A stretch of DNA of 5,627 bases from an uncultured Collinsella sp. (GCA_900548565.1 URKV01000114.1:1-5627), one strand, 5' to 3'; shown: positions 1 through 5,488, numbered from the stretch's first letter. A program made the numbers and translations. Notes: generated by a model from the sequence alone, not told the origin.

Positions 1-49
1 ATCTACACGCGTAAGATCGTCGGCAGCGTCAGATGTGTATAAGAGACAG
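1..49 (+). other. Illumina Nextera i5 adapter contamination (not genomic)
   Basis: The first 49 bases are library adapter. Positions 1-8 are the end of the P5 flow-cell oligo (ATCTACAC). Positions 9-16 (GCGTAAGA) occupy the i5 index slot and match the Nextera index I know as S517/N517. Positions 17-30 are the Nextera read-1 stem TCGTCGGCAGCGTC. Positions 31-49 are the 19-base Tn5 mosaic end AGATGTGTATAAGAGACAG. Genomic sequence therefore starts at base 50. The adapter generates spurious peptides on both strands: MCIRDS on the plus strand and VSYTHLTLPT on the minus strand, the latter fused to the ppk1 reading frame. Confidence 0.98.
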
Positions 50-866
50 TCTTGAGGATGCGCTTCATGTGCTGGCGGTAGTCCTCTTCCTCTTCGACGC
101 CCTCGCCGTCTGGATCGATGTCGGCGTTGCGGGTGACTCGGATGAGTGCGCGGTCGAGTGGCTTGTAGGAGCCAAAGCAGCTGTCCAGGCAGGCGAGGAT
201 GACGTCCTCGAGCAAGATGTAGGAGTAGGTGCCGGTGGGCGAGGGGATCTCGACCACGCGGTTCATCGAGGCGGGAATCTCGATAAGGCCCAGCAGGCTC
301 TCCTCGTCGGTGGCGCCGTCCAGACCACAGGCCAGATAGAGCGCGCCATTGCGTAGGTTGGGGAAGGGGTGGCGAGGATCGATGACCAGCGGCGAGATGA
401 CCGGCGACACGTAGGCCTGGAAGTAGCGGGTTACAAAGGTGCGCTCCTCGGGCGTAAGCGAATCGATGCGGGCGCGGTGAACGCCCAAGGTGTCGAGCTT
501 GCCCTCGATGCTCTTAAAGATGGACTCCCAACGGGTAAGGAGCCCGGGCATTTCGGCCATGACAGCATCGACCTGTTCGGAGGCGGTCATATTGCTCTTG
601 TTGTCGACAGGTTGCTTTTTGAGCTCTGCCAGATCGGACAGGCCGCCCACGCGCACCATAAGGAACTCGTCGAGGTTAGACTCGAAAATCGACACGAACT
701 TTAGACGCTCGAACAGCGGAACGGTCTCATCGAAGGCTTCGTCAAGCACACGGTTGTCAAAGCGTAGCCAGCTGAGCTCTCGGTTCTGCGTGTACGAGAA
801 GTCGCGAGGCGGTTTGCGCAGCTTTGCGGCGGCTTGCTTTTTTTCGATTTTGCTCGGCATATGCAT
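50..866 (-). CDS. ppk1: Polyphosphate kinase 1, N-terminal part (cut by contig end)
   Basis: Ppk1 reversibly transfers the gamma phosphate of ATP onto inorganic polyphosphate, usually as a peripheral membrane-associated enzyme. Only the first 272 codons are present, against roughly 690-730 residues in the family. Visible are the PPK N-terminal helical domain with NRELSWLRFDNRVL (residues 28-41) and FVSIFESNLDEFLMVRVGGL (57-76), then the start of the middle (head) domain with HPFPNLRNGALYLA (166-179). The catalytic histidine domains would lie beyond the contig edge. The last 15 residues of the open frame (from the threonine codon spanning base 50 to the TAG at 3-5) are adapter-encoded and must not be annotated. 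The start is either ATG at 866 or ATG at 860; GGACAG ends just before 866 and fits 860 slightly better. It is transcribed divergently from the arc genes and has no evident functional link to them. Confidence 0.95.
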
Positions 867-877
867 CTGTCCGTTCA

Positions 878-892
878 GTCCCCGCAGGGGAC
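878..892 (-). promoter_or_regulatory. Hairpin in ppk1 5' leader overlapping a purine-rich SD-like run
   Basis: GTCCCC-GCA-GGGGAC is a perfect 6-bp inverted repeat with a 3-base loop, ending about 11 bases upstream of the ppk1 start. On the ppk1 mRNA the 3' arm is GGGGAC, the only SD-like run upstream of the start apart from GGACAG. The stem could mask it. Short repeats like this occur by chance in GC-rich DNA, so a function is a guess. Confidence 0.3.
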
Positions 893-895
893 GGT

Positions 896-923
896 AGCCT
901 AACCCTATTCACTATTGTCTCAA
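896..923 (-). promoter_or_regulatory. Possible sigma70-type promoter for ppk1
   Basis: On the minus strand TTGAGA (923-918, 5 of 6 matches to TTGACA) is followed after 16 bases by TAGGCT (901-896, 3 of 6 matches to TATAAT). Transcription would start near 889-890 and give a leader of about 24 bases. The -10 match is poor, so the call is tentative. Confidence 0.25.
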
Positions 924-1096
924 TTTAGTCGACTTGTGGCACGGACGTATTGTGCGAACGGTATCTTTACCTACTTCTTACGCTGACAAGTCATAGGACT
1001 GACGCCCTGCTCGTCTTCAAGCGGTCTATATCCTCACTCAACTGGTACGTAAGTGTGAATAAGAATGATGGATAGCTGAATATCATTGAATGCAGG

Positions 1097-1110
1097 CGGA
1101 AACGTAAACA
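1097..1110 (+). promoter_or_regulatory. cre-like sequence (possible catabolite-control site)
   Basis: CGGAAACGTAAACA matches the Gram-positive cre pattern TGNAANCGNWNNCA at every specified position except the first. ADI operons in several Gram-positive bacteria are repressed by CcpA-type LacI regulators, so the location is plausible. No experimental or comparative support is available here, and the regulator in this lineage is unknown. Confidence 0.25.
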
Positions 1111-1143
1111 AACATCATTTATATACATAAAACCGATTTAGCT

Positions 1144-1181
1144 ATGCAATTCTGAATCAAAAGTTTAGAGATGCAATTGCA
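1144..1181. repeat. ATGCAATT direct repeat with TGCAATTGCA palindrome
   Basis: ATGCAATT occurs at 1144-1151 and again at 1171-1178, start to start 27 bases apart. The second copy extends into a perfect 10-base palindrome, TGCAATTGCA (1172-1181). It lies in the AT-rich core about 235 bases upstream of arcA. Two half-related sites at this spacing look like a regulator-binding pair, but the regulator is not identifiable. Confidence 0.35.
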
Positions 1182-1245
1182 AATAGTTTTTAGGAAAAAA
1201 GAGCGTTTACCTTAGAAAAGTTACTTTAGAACGCCGAAGTACATT

Positions 1246-1419
1246 ATGGGGGAATCTCATGCGATATACCGTTCATCGCACTTTGTTGACCGTTCGGGGG
1301 CGAGGTGGAATTGCGGGTGGAATTTGGATATAACTAGAGCTGTCAGCAAGCAGCGTCCGCTATGGAAGGGCGCTGAGAGATTCGGCCGAAAGGCCCGAAA
1401 GAAAGGTAGGAGGCCATGA
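1246..1419 (+). CDS. Candidate arginine-rich upstream ORF (57 codons) overlapping arcA start
   Basis: An open frame runs from ATG 1246 to TGA 1417-1419 and its stop overlaps the arcA start in an ATGA junction. The predicted 57-residue peptide has 10 arginines (positions 9, 16, 20, 31, 37, 45, 48, 51, 55, 56) and a basic tail, FGRKARKKGRRP. Seven of the ten use AGA, AGG or CGA, codons that arcB avoids. The ribosome-binding site is weak (GAAG at 1236-1239). An in-frame TTG at 1324 would give a 31-residue version. Against it: the AGGAGG of arcA itself encodes Arg-Arg in this frame, and purine-rich leader DNA naturally reads as Lys/Arg, so chance is a real alternative. If transcription starts after 1329 the ATG would not be transcribed. 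Confidence 0.3.
   Translation: MGESHAIYRSSHFVDRSGARWNCGWNLDITRAVSKQRPLWKGAERFGRKARKKGRRP
1329..1334 (+). promoter_or_regulatory. Possible -10 element for arcA
   Basis: TATAAC matches the -10 consensus at 5 of 6 positions and stands out in GC-rich surroundings. No good -35 lies 16-18 bases upstream, so it would need an activator or be fortuitous. Use of this site would give an arcA leader of about 75 bases carrying exactly the two hairpins that follow. Confidence 0.25.
1351..1399 (+). promoter_or_regulatory. Two consecutive stem-loops in the arcA 5' leader
   Basis: Stem A pairs 1351-1358 (CAGCGTCC) with 1368-1375 (GGGCGCTG), 8 bp including one G-U, around a 9-base loop. Stem B pairs TTCGGCC (1381-1387) with GGCC-C-GAA (1392-1399) around a GAAA tetraloop, with one bulged C at 1396. 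Stem B ends two bases before the GAAAGG/AGGAGG ribosome-binding region of arcA. Such placement could influence ribosome access. Neither stem is followed by a U-run, so they are not terminators. Confidence 0.5.
1401..1413 (+). promoter_or_regulatory. Double ribosome-binding site of arcA
   Basis: GAAAGG (1401-1406) sits 9 bases before the arcA ATG, and a perfect AGGAGG (1408-1413) sits only 2 bases before it. The nearer one is too close for normal initiation, so GAAAGG, which resembles the arcB site, is probably the working one. AGGAGG may assist re-initiation by ribosomes finishing the overlapping small ORF. Confidence 0.6.
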
Positions 1420-2657
1420 CGAAAGGTCTGCACGTGCCTTCCGAGATCGGCAAGCTCAGGAAGGTCTGCCTGCACCGTCCCGGCGACGAGCTCCTCAACC
1501 TGCCGCCCGACGAGCTCGAGCGACTCCTGTTCGACGACGTCCCGTTCCTGGAGGTCGCGCAGCAGGAGCACGACACCTTCGCCCAGATCCTGAGGGACCA
1601 GGGCGTGGAGGTCCTCTATCTCGAGAACCTCGTCGCCGAGGTGTTCGACCAGGTCCCCGGCGCCCGCGCCGAGTTCACCGACCAGTACATCGCCGAGGCC
1701 GGCATCCGCGGCCAGCACATGCCGCAGATCGTCCGCGAGAAGCTGGACTCCATCGAGGACAACCTCGAGTTCGTCAAGAAGACCATGGCCGGCATGACCA
1801 AGTCCGAGATCGACATGCCCCTCACGGCGTCCACGACCCTCGACTCCCTGGTCAACTCCGAGTCCGAGTCCGACCTGATCATCGACCCGATGCCCAACCT
1901 CTACTTCACCCGCGACCCGTTCGCGGTCGTCGGCGAGGGCGTCAACCTCAACCGCATGTACTCGGTCACCCGCAACCGCGAGACCCTGTACGGCAAGTAC
2001 ATCTTCAAGTACCACCCCGACTACAAGGACGTCTCGCTGTACTTCCGCCGCGACTGCCAGTTCCACACCGAGGGCGGCGACGTGCTGAACATCAACGAGA
2101 AGACCCTCGCCGTCGGCATCTCCCAGCGCACCCAGGCCGCCGCGATCGACGTCATGGCCCAGAACATCTTCTGGAACTCCGACTCCAAGGTCGAGCGCAT
2201 CCTGGCCTTCGACATCCCGGTCTCGCGCGCCTTCATGCACCTCGACACGGTCTTCACCCAGATCGACGTCGATAAGTTCACGATCCACCCCGCCATCATG
2301 GGCACCCTGCGCGTCTACGAGCTGACCGCCGGCAAGAACCCGGGCGACGTGAACATCCGCCTGATCGAGGACACCCTCGAGCACGTCCTGGAGGACGCCA
2401 CCGGCGTCGACCAGGTCAAGCTGATCCCCTGCGGCGGCGGCGACCCGATCGCGGCCTCCCGCGAGCAGTGGAACGACGGCTCCAACACCCTGTGCGTCGA
2501 GCCCGGCAAGATCTGCGTCTACGCCCGCAACACCGTCACCAACGACGTGCTGTACAAGGAGGGCCTGGACCTTCTCGTCGTGCCCTCCGCCGAGCTCTCC
2601 CGCGGCCGCGGCGGCCCGCGCTGCATGAGCATGCCCTTCTGGCGCGAGGACCTCTAA
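1416..2657 (+). CDS. arcA: Arginine deiminase
   Basis: Cytoplasmic ArcA hydrolyses L-arginine to citrulline and ammonia, the first step of the ADI pathway. The 413-residue length fits the family. The start gives a typical N-terminus (HVPSEIGKLRKVCLHRPG). The guanidino-modifying-enzyme catalytic set is complete: FTRDP with Asp167, HTEGGD with Glu219, HLDTVF with His275 and Asp277, and the nucleophile Cys403 in GRGGPRCMSMP. ArcB follows 105 bases downstream. Codon use is extreme: only 8 of 413 sense codons end in A or T, while arcB has 13 T-ending codons in its first 60. Arginine codons are also uneven: AGG, CGT, CGA and AGG before residue 61, then only CGC. Both features suggest a different evolutionary history from arcB. 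The functional call is secure. Confidence 0.98.
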   Translation: MTKGLHVPSEIGKLRKVCLHRPGDELLNLPPDELERLLFDDVPFLEVAQQEHDTFAQILRDQGVEVLYLENLVAEVFDQVPGARAEFTDQYIAEAGIRGQHMPQIVREKLDSIEDNLEFVKKTMAGMTKSEIDMPLTASTTLDSLVNSESESDLIIDPMPNLYFTRDPFAVVGEGVNLNRMYSVTRNRETLYGKYIFKYHPDYKDVSLYFRRDCQFHTEGGDVLNINEKTLAVGISQRTQAAAIDVMAQNIFWNSDSKVERILAFDIPVSRAFMHLDTVFTQIDVDKFTIHPAIMGTLRVYELTAGKNPGDVNIRLIEDTLEHVLEDATGVDQVKLIPCGGGDPIAASREQWNDGSNTLCVEPGKICVYARNTVTNDVLYKEGLDLLVVPSAELSRGRGGPRCMSMPFWREDL

Positions 2658-2669
2658 GTCTTTCCGTTT

Positions 2670-2717
2670 CCGGTGCGGTCCCCCTACAACCGCACCGGCT
2701 TCGCCCGTTAAACGGGC
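2670..2717 (+). other. Tandem perfect hairpins between arcA and arcB
   Basis: CCGGTGCGGT (2670-2679) pairs perfectly with ACCGCACCGG (2689-2698), 10 bp with a 9-base loop. Five bases on, GCCCGT (2703-2708) pairs with ACGGGC (2712-2717) around TAA. Neither is followed by a U-run, so an efficient intrinsic terminator is unlikely. They could serve as mRNA stabilisers, as a processing site setting arcA:arcB ratios, or as a weak or factor-dependent terminator. The first repeat is too perfect to be comfortable as chance. Confidence 0.6.
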
Positions 2718-2762
2718 ACCACTAATACTTACGTAATTCATTTCTTCGAAAGGAATCAAACC

Positions 2763-3758
2763 ATGGGTGTTAACCTTTCCGGCCGTAGCTTCCTCAAGCT
2801 TCTCGACCTCACCACCGAGGAGATCGAGTACCTGCTCAAGCTCTCCAAGAACTTCAAGGATATGAAGCGCGCTGGCGTTCCGCACCGCTATCTCGAGGGC
2901 AAGAACATCGTTCTGCTCTTCCAGAAGACCTCTACTCGTACCCGCTGCGCCTTCGAGGTCGGCGGCATGGATCTGGGCATGGGCGTCACCTACCTCGATC
3001 CGGGTTCGTCGCAGATGGGCAAGAAGGAGTCCATCGAGGACACTGCCCGCGTTCTCGGCCGCATGTATGACGGCATCGAGTTCCGTGGCTTTGCCCAGGA
3101 CGACGTCGAGGAGCTCGCTGCTAAGTCCGGCGTGCCCGTGTGGAACGGCCTGACCACCGAGTGGCACCCCACCCAGATGCTCGCCGACATCCTGACCGTC
3201 CAGGAGAACTTCAACTACGACATCAAGGGCAAGACCCTCGTCTTCATGGGCGACTGCAAGAACAATGTCGCTCGCTCCCTCATGGTCGTCTGCTCCAAGC
3301 TCGGCATGAACTTCGTGGCCTGCGGCCCCGAGGAGTGCATGCCCGCTGACGACGTCATCGAGGCCTGCAAGCCCATCGCCGAGGCTAACGGCTGCACCAT
3401 CAAGCTGACCACCGACGTCAAGGACGGCGTCGCCGGTGCCGACGTTATCTACACCGACGTGTGGGTCTCCATGGGCGAGCCCGACGAGGTCTGGGCCGAG
3501 CGCATCGCTCAGCTCACCCCGTATCGTGTCACCTCCGAGGTCATGGCTATGGCCAACCCGGGTGCCATCTTCCTGCACTGCCTGCCCAGCTTCCACGACA
3601 CCAACACCACCATTGGCGCCGAGAAGTGCGAGCAGTTCGGCATCACCGAGCAGGAGGTCACCGACGAGGTCTTCGAGAGCCCCGCTTCCAAGGTCTTCGA
3701 CGAGGCCGAGAACCGCATGCACACCATCAAGGCTGTCATGTACGCCACGCTCAAGTAA
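2763..3758 (+). CDS. arcB: Ornithine carbamoyltransferase, catabolic (ADI pathway)
   Basis: ArcB phosphorolyses citrulline to ornithine and carbamoyl phosphate in the cytoplasm. The protein has 331 residues, normal for the family. Visible landmarks are the carbamoyl-phosphate loop STRTR (57-61), HPTQ (135-138), the ornithine-binding DVWVSMGE (232-239) and HCLP (272-275) with the catalytic-site cysteine, and the conserved C-terminal NRMHTIKAVMYATL. The ATG is preceded at 8 bases by GAAAGGA (2748-2754). Family resemblance alone does not separate catabolic ArcB from biosynthetic ArgF; the arcA neighbour supports the catabolic role. Codons mix C-ending with GCT, GTT, CGT and ACT, a pattern often seen in highly expressed genes and unlike arcA. 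A strong terminator follows the stop codon. Confidence 0.97.
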   Translation: MGVNLSGRSFLKLLDLTTEEIEYLLKLSKNFKDMKRAGVPHRYLEGKNIVLLFQKTSTRTRCAFEVGGMDLGMGVTYLDPGSSQMGKKESIEDTARVLGRMYDGIEFRGFAQDDVEELAAKSGVPVWNGLTTEWHPTQMLADILTVQENFNYDIKGKTLVFMGDCKNNVARSLMVVCSKLGMNFVACGPEECMPADDVIEACKPIAEANGCTIKLTTDVKDGVAGADVIYTDVWVSMGEPDEVWAERIAQLTPYRVTSEVMAMANPGAIFLHCLPSFHDTNTTIGAEKCEQFGITEQEVTDEVFESPASKVFDEAENRMHTIKAVMYATLK

Positions 3759-3773
3759 GAGCATCTAGCATCT

Positions 3774-3810
3774 CGCTCGGGGTGTATTGCTGCACACCCC
3801 GAGCGGTTTT
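3774..3810 (+). terminator. Rho-independent terminator after arcB
   Basis: CGCTCGGGGTGT (3774-3785) pairs perfectly with ACACCCCGAGCG (3794-3805), a 12-bp GC-rich stem with an 8-base loop, followed by G and TTTT (3807-3810). It lies 15 bases after the arcB stop. This is the only canonical intrinsic terminator in the window, and it implies that arcAB forms one transcript and that the transporter needs read-through or its own promoter. Confidence 0.9.
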
Positions 3811-3821
3811 ATCTGGTAATA

Positions 3822-3872
3822 ATCTCGCATCAAGCGGCAGGCACGGCACGGAAGAGCCGCTTCTGGCGAGAT
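3822..3872 (+). promoter_or_regulatory. Long stem-loop in the leader of the transporter gene
   Basis: ATCTCGC (3822-3828) pairs with GCGAGAT (3866-3872), and AAGCGGC (3832-3838) pairs with GCCGCTT (3856-3862). The two 7-bp stems are separated by a symmetric 3x3 internal loop (ATC/CTG). The 17-base apical loop (3839-3855) contains two GGCACGG-like units. The element ends 16 bases before the AAGGGGGG ribosome-binding site. A possible extended -10 (AATAAT, 3818-3823, with TG at 3814) abuts its 5' end without a recognisable -35. It could be a 5' leader structure acting on translation or mRNA stability. No named RNA family is recognised. Confidence 0.5.
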
Positions 3873-3905
3873 CAGTAAATGATTTATGAAGGGGGGATGA
3901 GAACT

Positions 3906-5384
3906 ATGACTGAGACCGCTAAGAAAAAGCGCGGTATGCCTTCATCGTTCACCATTCTTCTTGCTCTGCTGGCAATTGTCGCAGTGATTACCGTTATCGT
4001 CTCCGGCACGTCCGGCGGCGCGGTTACTGCCGCCCGTCTGAGCGATTTCTGCACCGCCCCGATTAAGGGCTTCGCTGACGCTCTGCCCGTCTGCCTCTTC
4101 GTTATGATCCTGGGCGGCTTCCTCGGTATGATGACCGAGACCGGCGCCCTGGACAACGGCATCGCCGTTCTGGTGCAGAAGCTTAAGGGCAACGAGATTA
4201 TGCTCATTCCCGTGCTGATGCTCATCTTCTCCCTCGGTGGTACCACCTATGGTATGTGCGAGGAGACCGTTCCCTTCTACGCCCTGCTCGCCGCTACCAT
4301 GATGGCCGCTGGCTTCGACCCCATGGTCGGTGCCGCTACCGTCCTGCTCGGCGCTGGCTGCGGCTGCCTGGGCTCCACGGTTAACCCGTTCGCCGTCGGC
4401 GCTGCCGTCGACGCTCTGACCGGCGTTGGCATTGAGGTCAACCAGTCCATCATCATCGGCCTCGGTGCCGTCCTGTGGATTGTCACTACCGCTATGTCCA
4501 TCTTCTTCGTGATGAGCTACGCCAAGAAGGTCAAGGCTGACAAGGGTTCCACCATCCTGTCGATGCAGGAGCTCAAGGACGCCGAAGAGGCTCACGGCAA
4601 GGCTGCTTCCGAGGTCCACAAGGAGGTCAAGCTCACTGGTCGTCAGAAGGGTGTTCTGATTGCCTTCGCCTTCACCTTCGTCGTCATGATCGTCGGCTTC
4701 ATTCCGCTGGCCGACCTCAACGAGGGCGTCGCTAACTTCTTCGACGCTGGCGCTGTCTACGACGCCGACGGTAACGCCGTCGTCCAGGGCTGGTCTGCCT
4801 TGATCACCGGCCTGCCCATTGGCCAGTGGTACTTCGACGAGGCTTCCACCTGGTTCTTCCTCATGGCCGTCCTGATCGGTATCATCGGTGGCCTGTCCGA
4901 GAAGCAGATCGTTAACACCTTTATCACCGGCGCTGCCGACATGATGTCCGTTGTTCTCGTCATCGCCCTCGCCCGTGGTATCTCCGTCCTCATGGCTAAC
5001 ACCGGCCTCGATGTCTTCGTCCTCGACGCTGCCGCCAATGCTCTGGCTGGCCTGTCCGGCGTGATCTTCGCTCCCATGAGCTTCCTGGTCTACTTCGGCC
5101 TGTCCTTCCTGATCCCCTCGACCTCCGGTATGGCCACCGTCTCCATGCCCATCATGGGACCGTTGGCTGTTAAGCTCGGCTTCTCGCCTGAGGTCATGGT
5201 CATGATCTTCTCCGCCGCCATCGGTGTCGTGAACCTGTTCACCCCGACCTCCGGCGCCATCATGGGCGGTCTCGCCCTGGCCAAGATCGAGTGGACGACC
5301 TGGCTCAAGTTTGCCCTTAAGCTCATCGTCGCGCTCTCTGTCGTCTGCGCCATCATCCTGACCGTCGCCTGCGTGCTGCTCTAA
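3906..5384 (+). CDS. yfcC: YfcC-family (DcuC-like) transporter, probable arginine/ornithine exchanger
   Basis: This 492-residue integral membrane protein has about 12 hydrophobic segments (roughly 15-32, 59-76, 98-115, 121-135, 141-160, 180-205, 248-268, 315-330, 340-365, 385-404, 430-448, 468-491) and a charged loop at 206-247. Small-residue/proline motifs typical of the YfcC/DcuC superfamily occur in both halves: GGTTYGMCEETVPF (111-124) with GSTVNPFAVGAA (156-167), and PSTSGMATVSMPIMGP (404-419) with PTSGAIMGG (447-455). Start: ATG 3906 has AAGGGGGG (3889-3896) 9 bases upstream; the in-frame ATG at 3879 would swallow that site, so it is rejected. YfcC proteins are annotated as basic amino-acid antiporters. 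Position after arcAB points to arginine uptake against ornithine release. It is not related to the APC-type ArcD of Pseudomonas. Substrate is inferred; an uptake-only or other amino-acid role is possible. Confidence 0.9.
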   Translation: MTETAKKKRGMPSSFTILLALLAIVAVITVIVSGTSGGAVTAARLSDFCTAPIKGFADALPVCLFVMILGGFLGMMTETGALDNGIAVLVQKLKGNEIMLIPVLMLIFSLGGTTYGMCEETVPFYALLAATMMAAGFDPMVGAATVLLGAGCGCLGSTVNPFAVGAAVDALTGVGIEVNQSIIIGLGAVLWIVTTAMSIFFVMSYAKKVKADKGSTILSMQELKDAEEAHGKAASEVHKEVKLTGRQKGVLIAFAFTFVVMIVGFIPLADLNEGVANFFDAGAVYDADGNAVVQGWSALITGLPIGQWYFDEASTWFFLMAVLIGIIGGLSEKQIVNTFITGAADMMSVVLVIALARGISVLMANTGLDVFVLDAAANALAGLSGVIFAPMSFLVYFGLSFLIPSTSGMATVSMPIMGPLAVKLGFSPEVMVMIFSAAIGVVNLFTPTSGAIMGGLALAKIEWTTWLKFALKLIVALSVVCAIILTVACVLL

Positions 5385-5399
5385 GTACCCAACGGGTAC
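5385..5399 (+). other. Small hairpin directly after the transporter stop
   Basis: GTACCC (5385-5390) pairs with GGGTAC (5394-5399) around AAC, beginning on the base after TAA. No U-run follows, so it is not a terminator. Its 3' arm overlaps the first three bases of the long 5397-5460 stem, so the two structures compete. Confidence 0.4.
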
Positions 5400-5470
5400 C
5401 CCACGGAAACCTTGACGATCCTGTAAAGGATCACCAGGTCATCGTCTGTCCGGTGGGGTAAACCCACCGG
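5397..5470 (+). ncRNA. Candidate structured RNA with mutually exclusive stems (switch-like)
   Basis: Outer stem: 5397-5407 (TACCCCACGGA) pairs with 5449-5460 (TCCGGTGGGGTA), 11 bp with one bulged G at 5452. An asymmetric internal loop (5408-5413 against 5447-5448) leads to an inner stem. This pairs GACGATCCTG (5414-5423) with CAGG (5435-5438) and ATCGTC (5441-5446), 10 bp with a two-base TC bulge and an 11-base loop. Inside it an alternative GATCCT-GTAA-AGGATC hairpin (5417-5432) is possible. The 3' strand of the outer stem is reused by a competing perfect 8-bp hairpin, CCGGTGGG (5450-5457) with CCCACCGG (5463-5470), loop GTAAA. This is the geometry of an aptamer plus expression platform, but no known riboswitch core is recognised and no U-run follows. 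It may equally be a 3'-end or processing structure of the transporter mRNA. Confidence 0.45.
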
Positions 5471-5488
5471 TAGACTCCTACCTTTAGC

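Larger units (their letters stand above)
867..1415. other. Divergent ppk1-arcA intergenic region with AT-rich core
   Basis: No conventional gene is visible in these 549 bases. About 1034-1250 is clearly AT-rich (runs such as TTTATATACATAAAA near 1118 and a GGAAAAAA run near 1193-1200) beside flanking genes of high GC. This is typical of a promoter and operator zone or of horizontally acquired non-coding DNA. No convincing paired -35/-10 for arcA was found. The best isolated elements are TATAAC at 1329-1334 and TTGACC at 1286-1291, which are not properly spaced relative to each other. The region also contains the cre-like site, the ATGCAATT repeats, the small ORF and the leader hairpins listed separately. 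Confidence 0.7.

Noticed and set aside
33..356. Plus-strand ORF of 107 codons beginning MCIRDS
   Set aside because: Its start lies in the adapter and the rest is antisense to ppk1, whose domain motifs are clear on the minus strand.
369..897. Two further plus-strand ORFs (369-704 and 490-897)
   Set aside because: Both are antisense to the conserved ppk1 N-terminal domain and show no recognisable motif.
1257..3764. 835-codon minus-strand ORF opposite arcA and arcB
   Set aside because: It is a mirror of the GC-biased codons of arcA and arcB. The translation is a low-complexity Leu/Val/Gly/Asp/Ala mixture with no domain, and no ribosome-binding site or promoter was seen.
3879..3905. Nine-codon N-terminal extension of the transporter (start at ATG 3879)
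   Set aside because: The extension would encode the AAGGGGGG ribosome-binding site, and no SD lies before 3879; ATG 3906 has good spacing.
3942..4619. 225-codon minus-strand ORF opposite the transporter
   Set aside because: It is hydrophilic, Gly/Asp/His/Gln-rich antisense of a membrane-protein gene, with no motif.
5397..5470. tRNA gene
   Set aside because: No T-loop GGTTCGAAT-type sequence, no cloverleaf and no anticodon arm of proper size; the pairing is one long arm.
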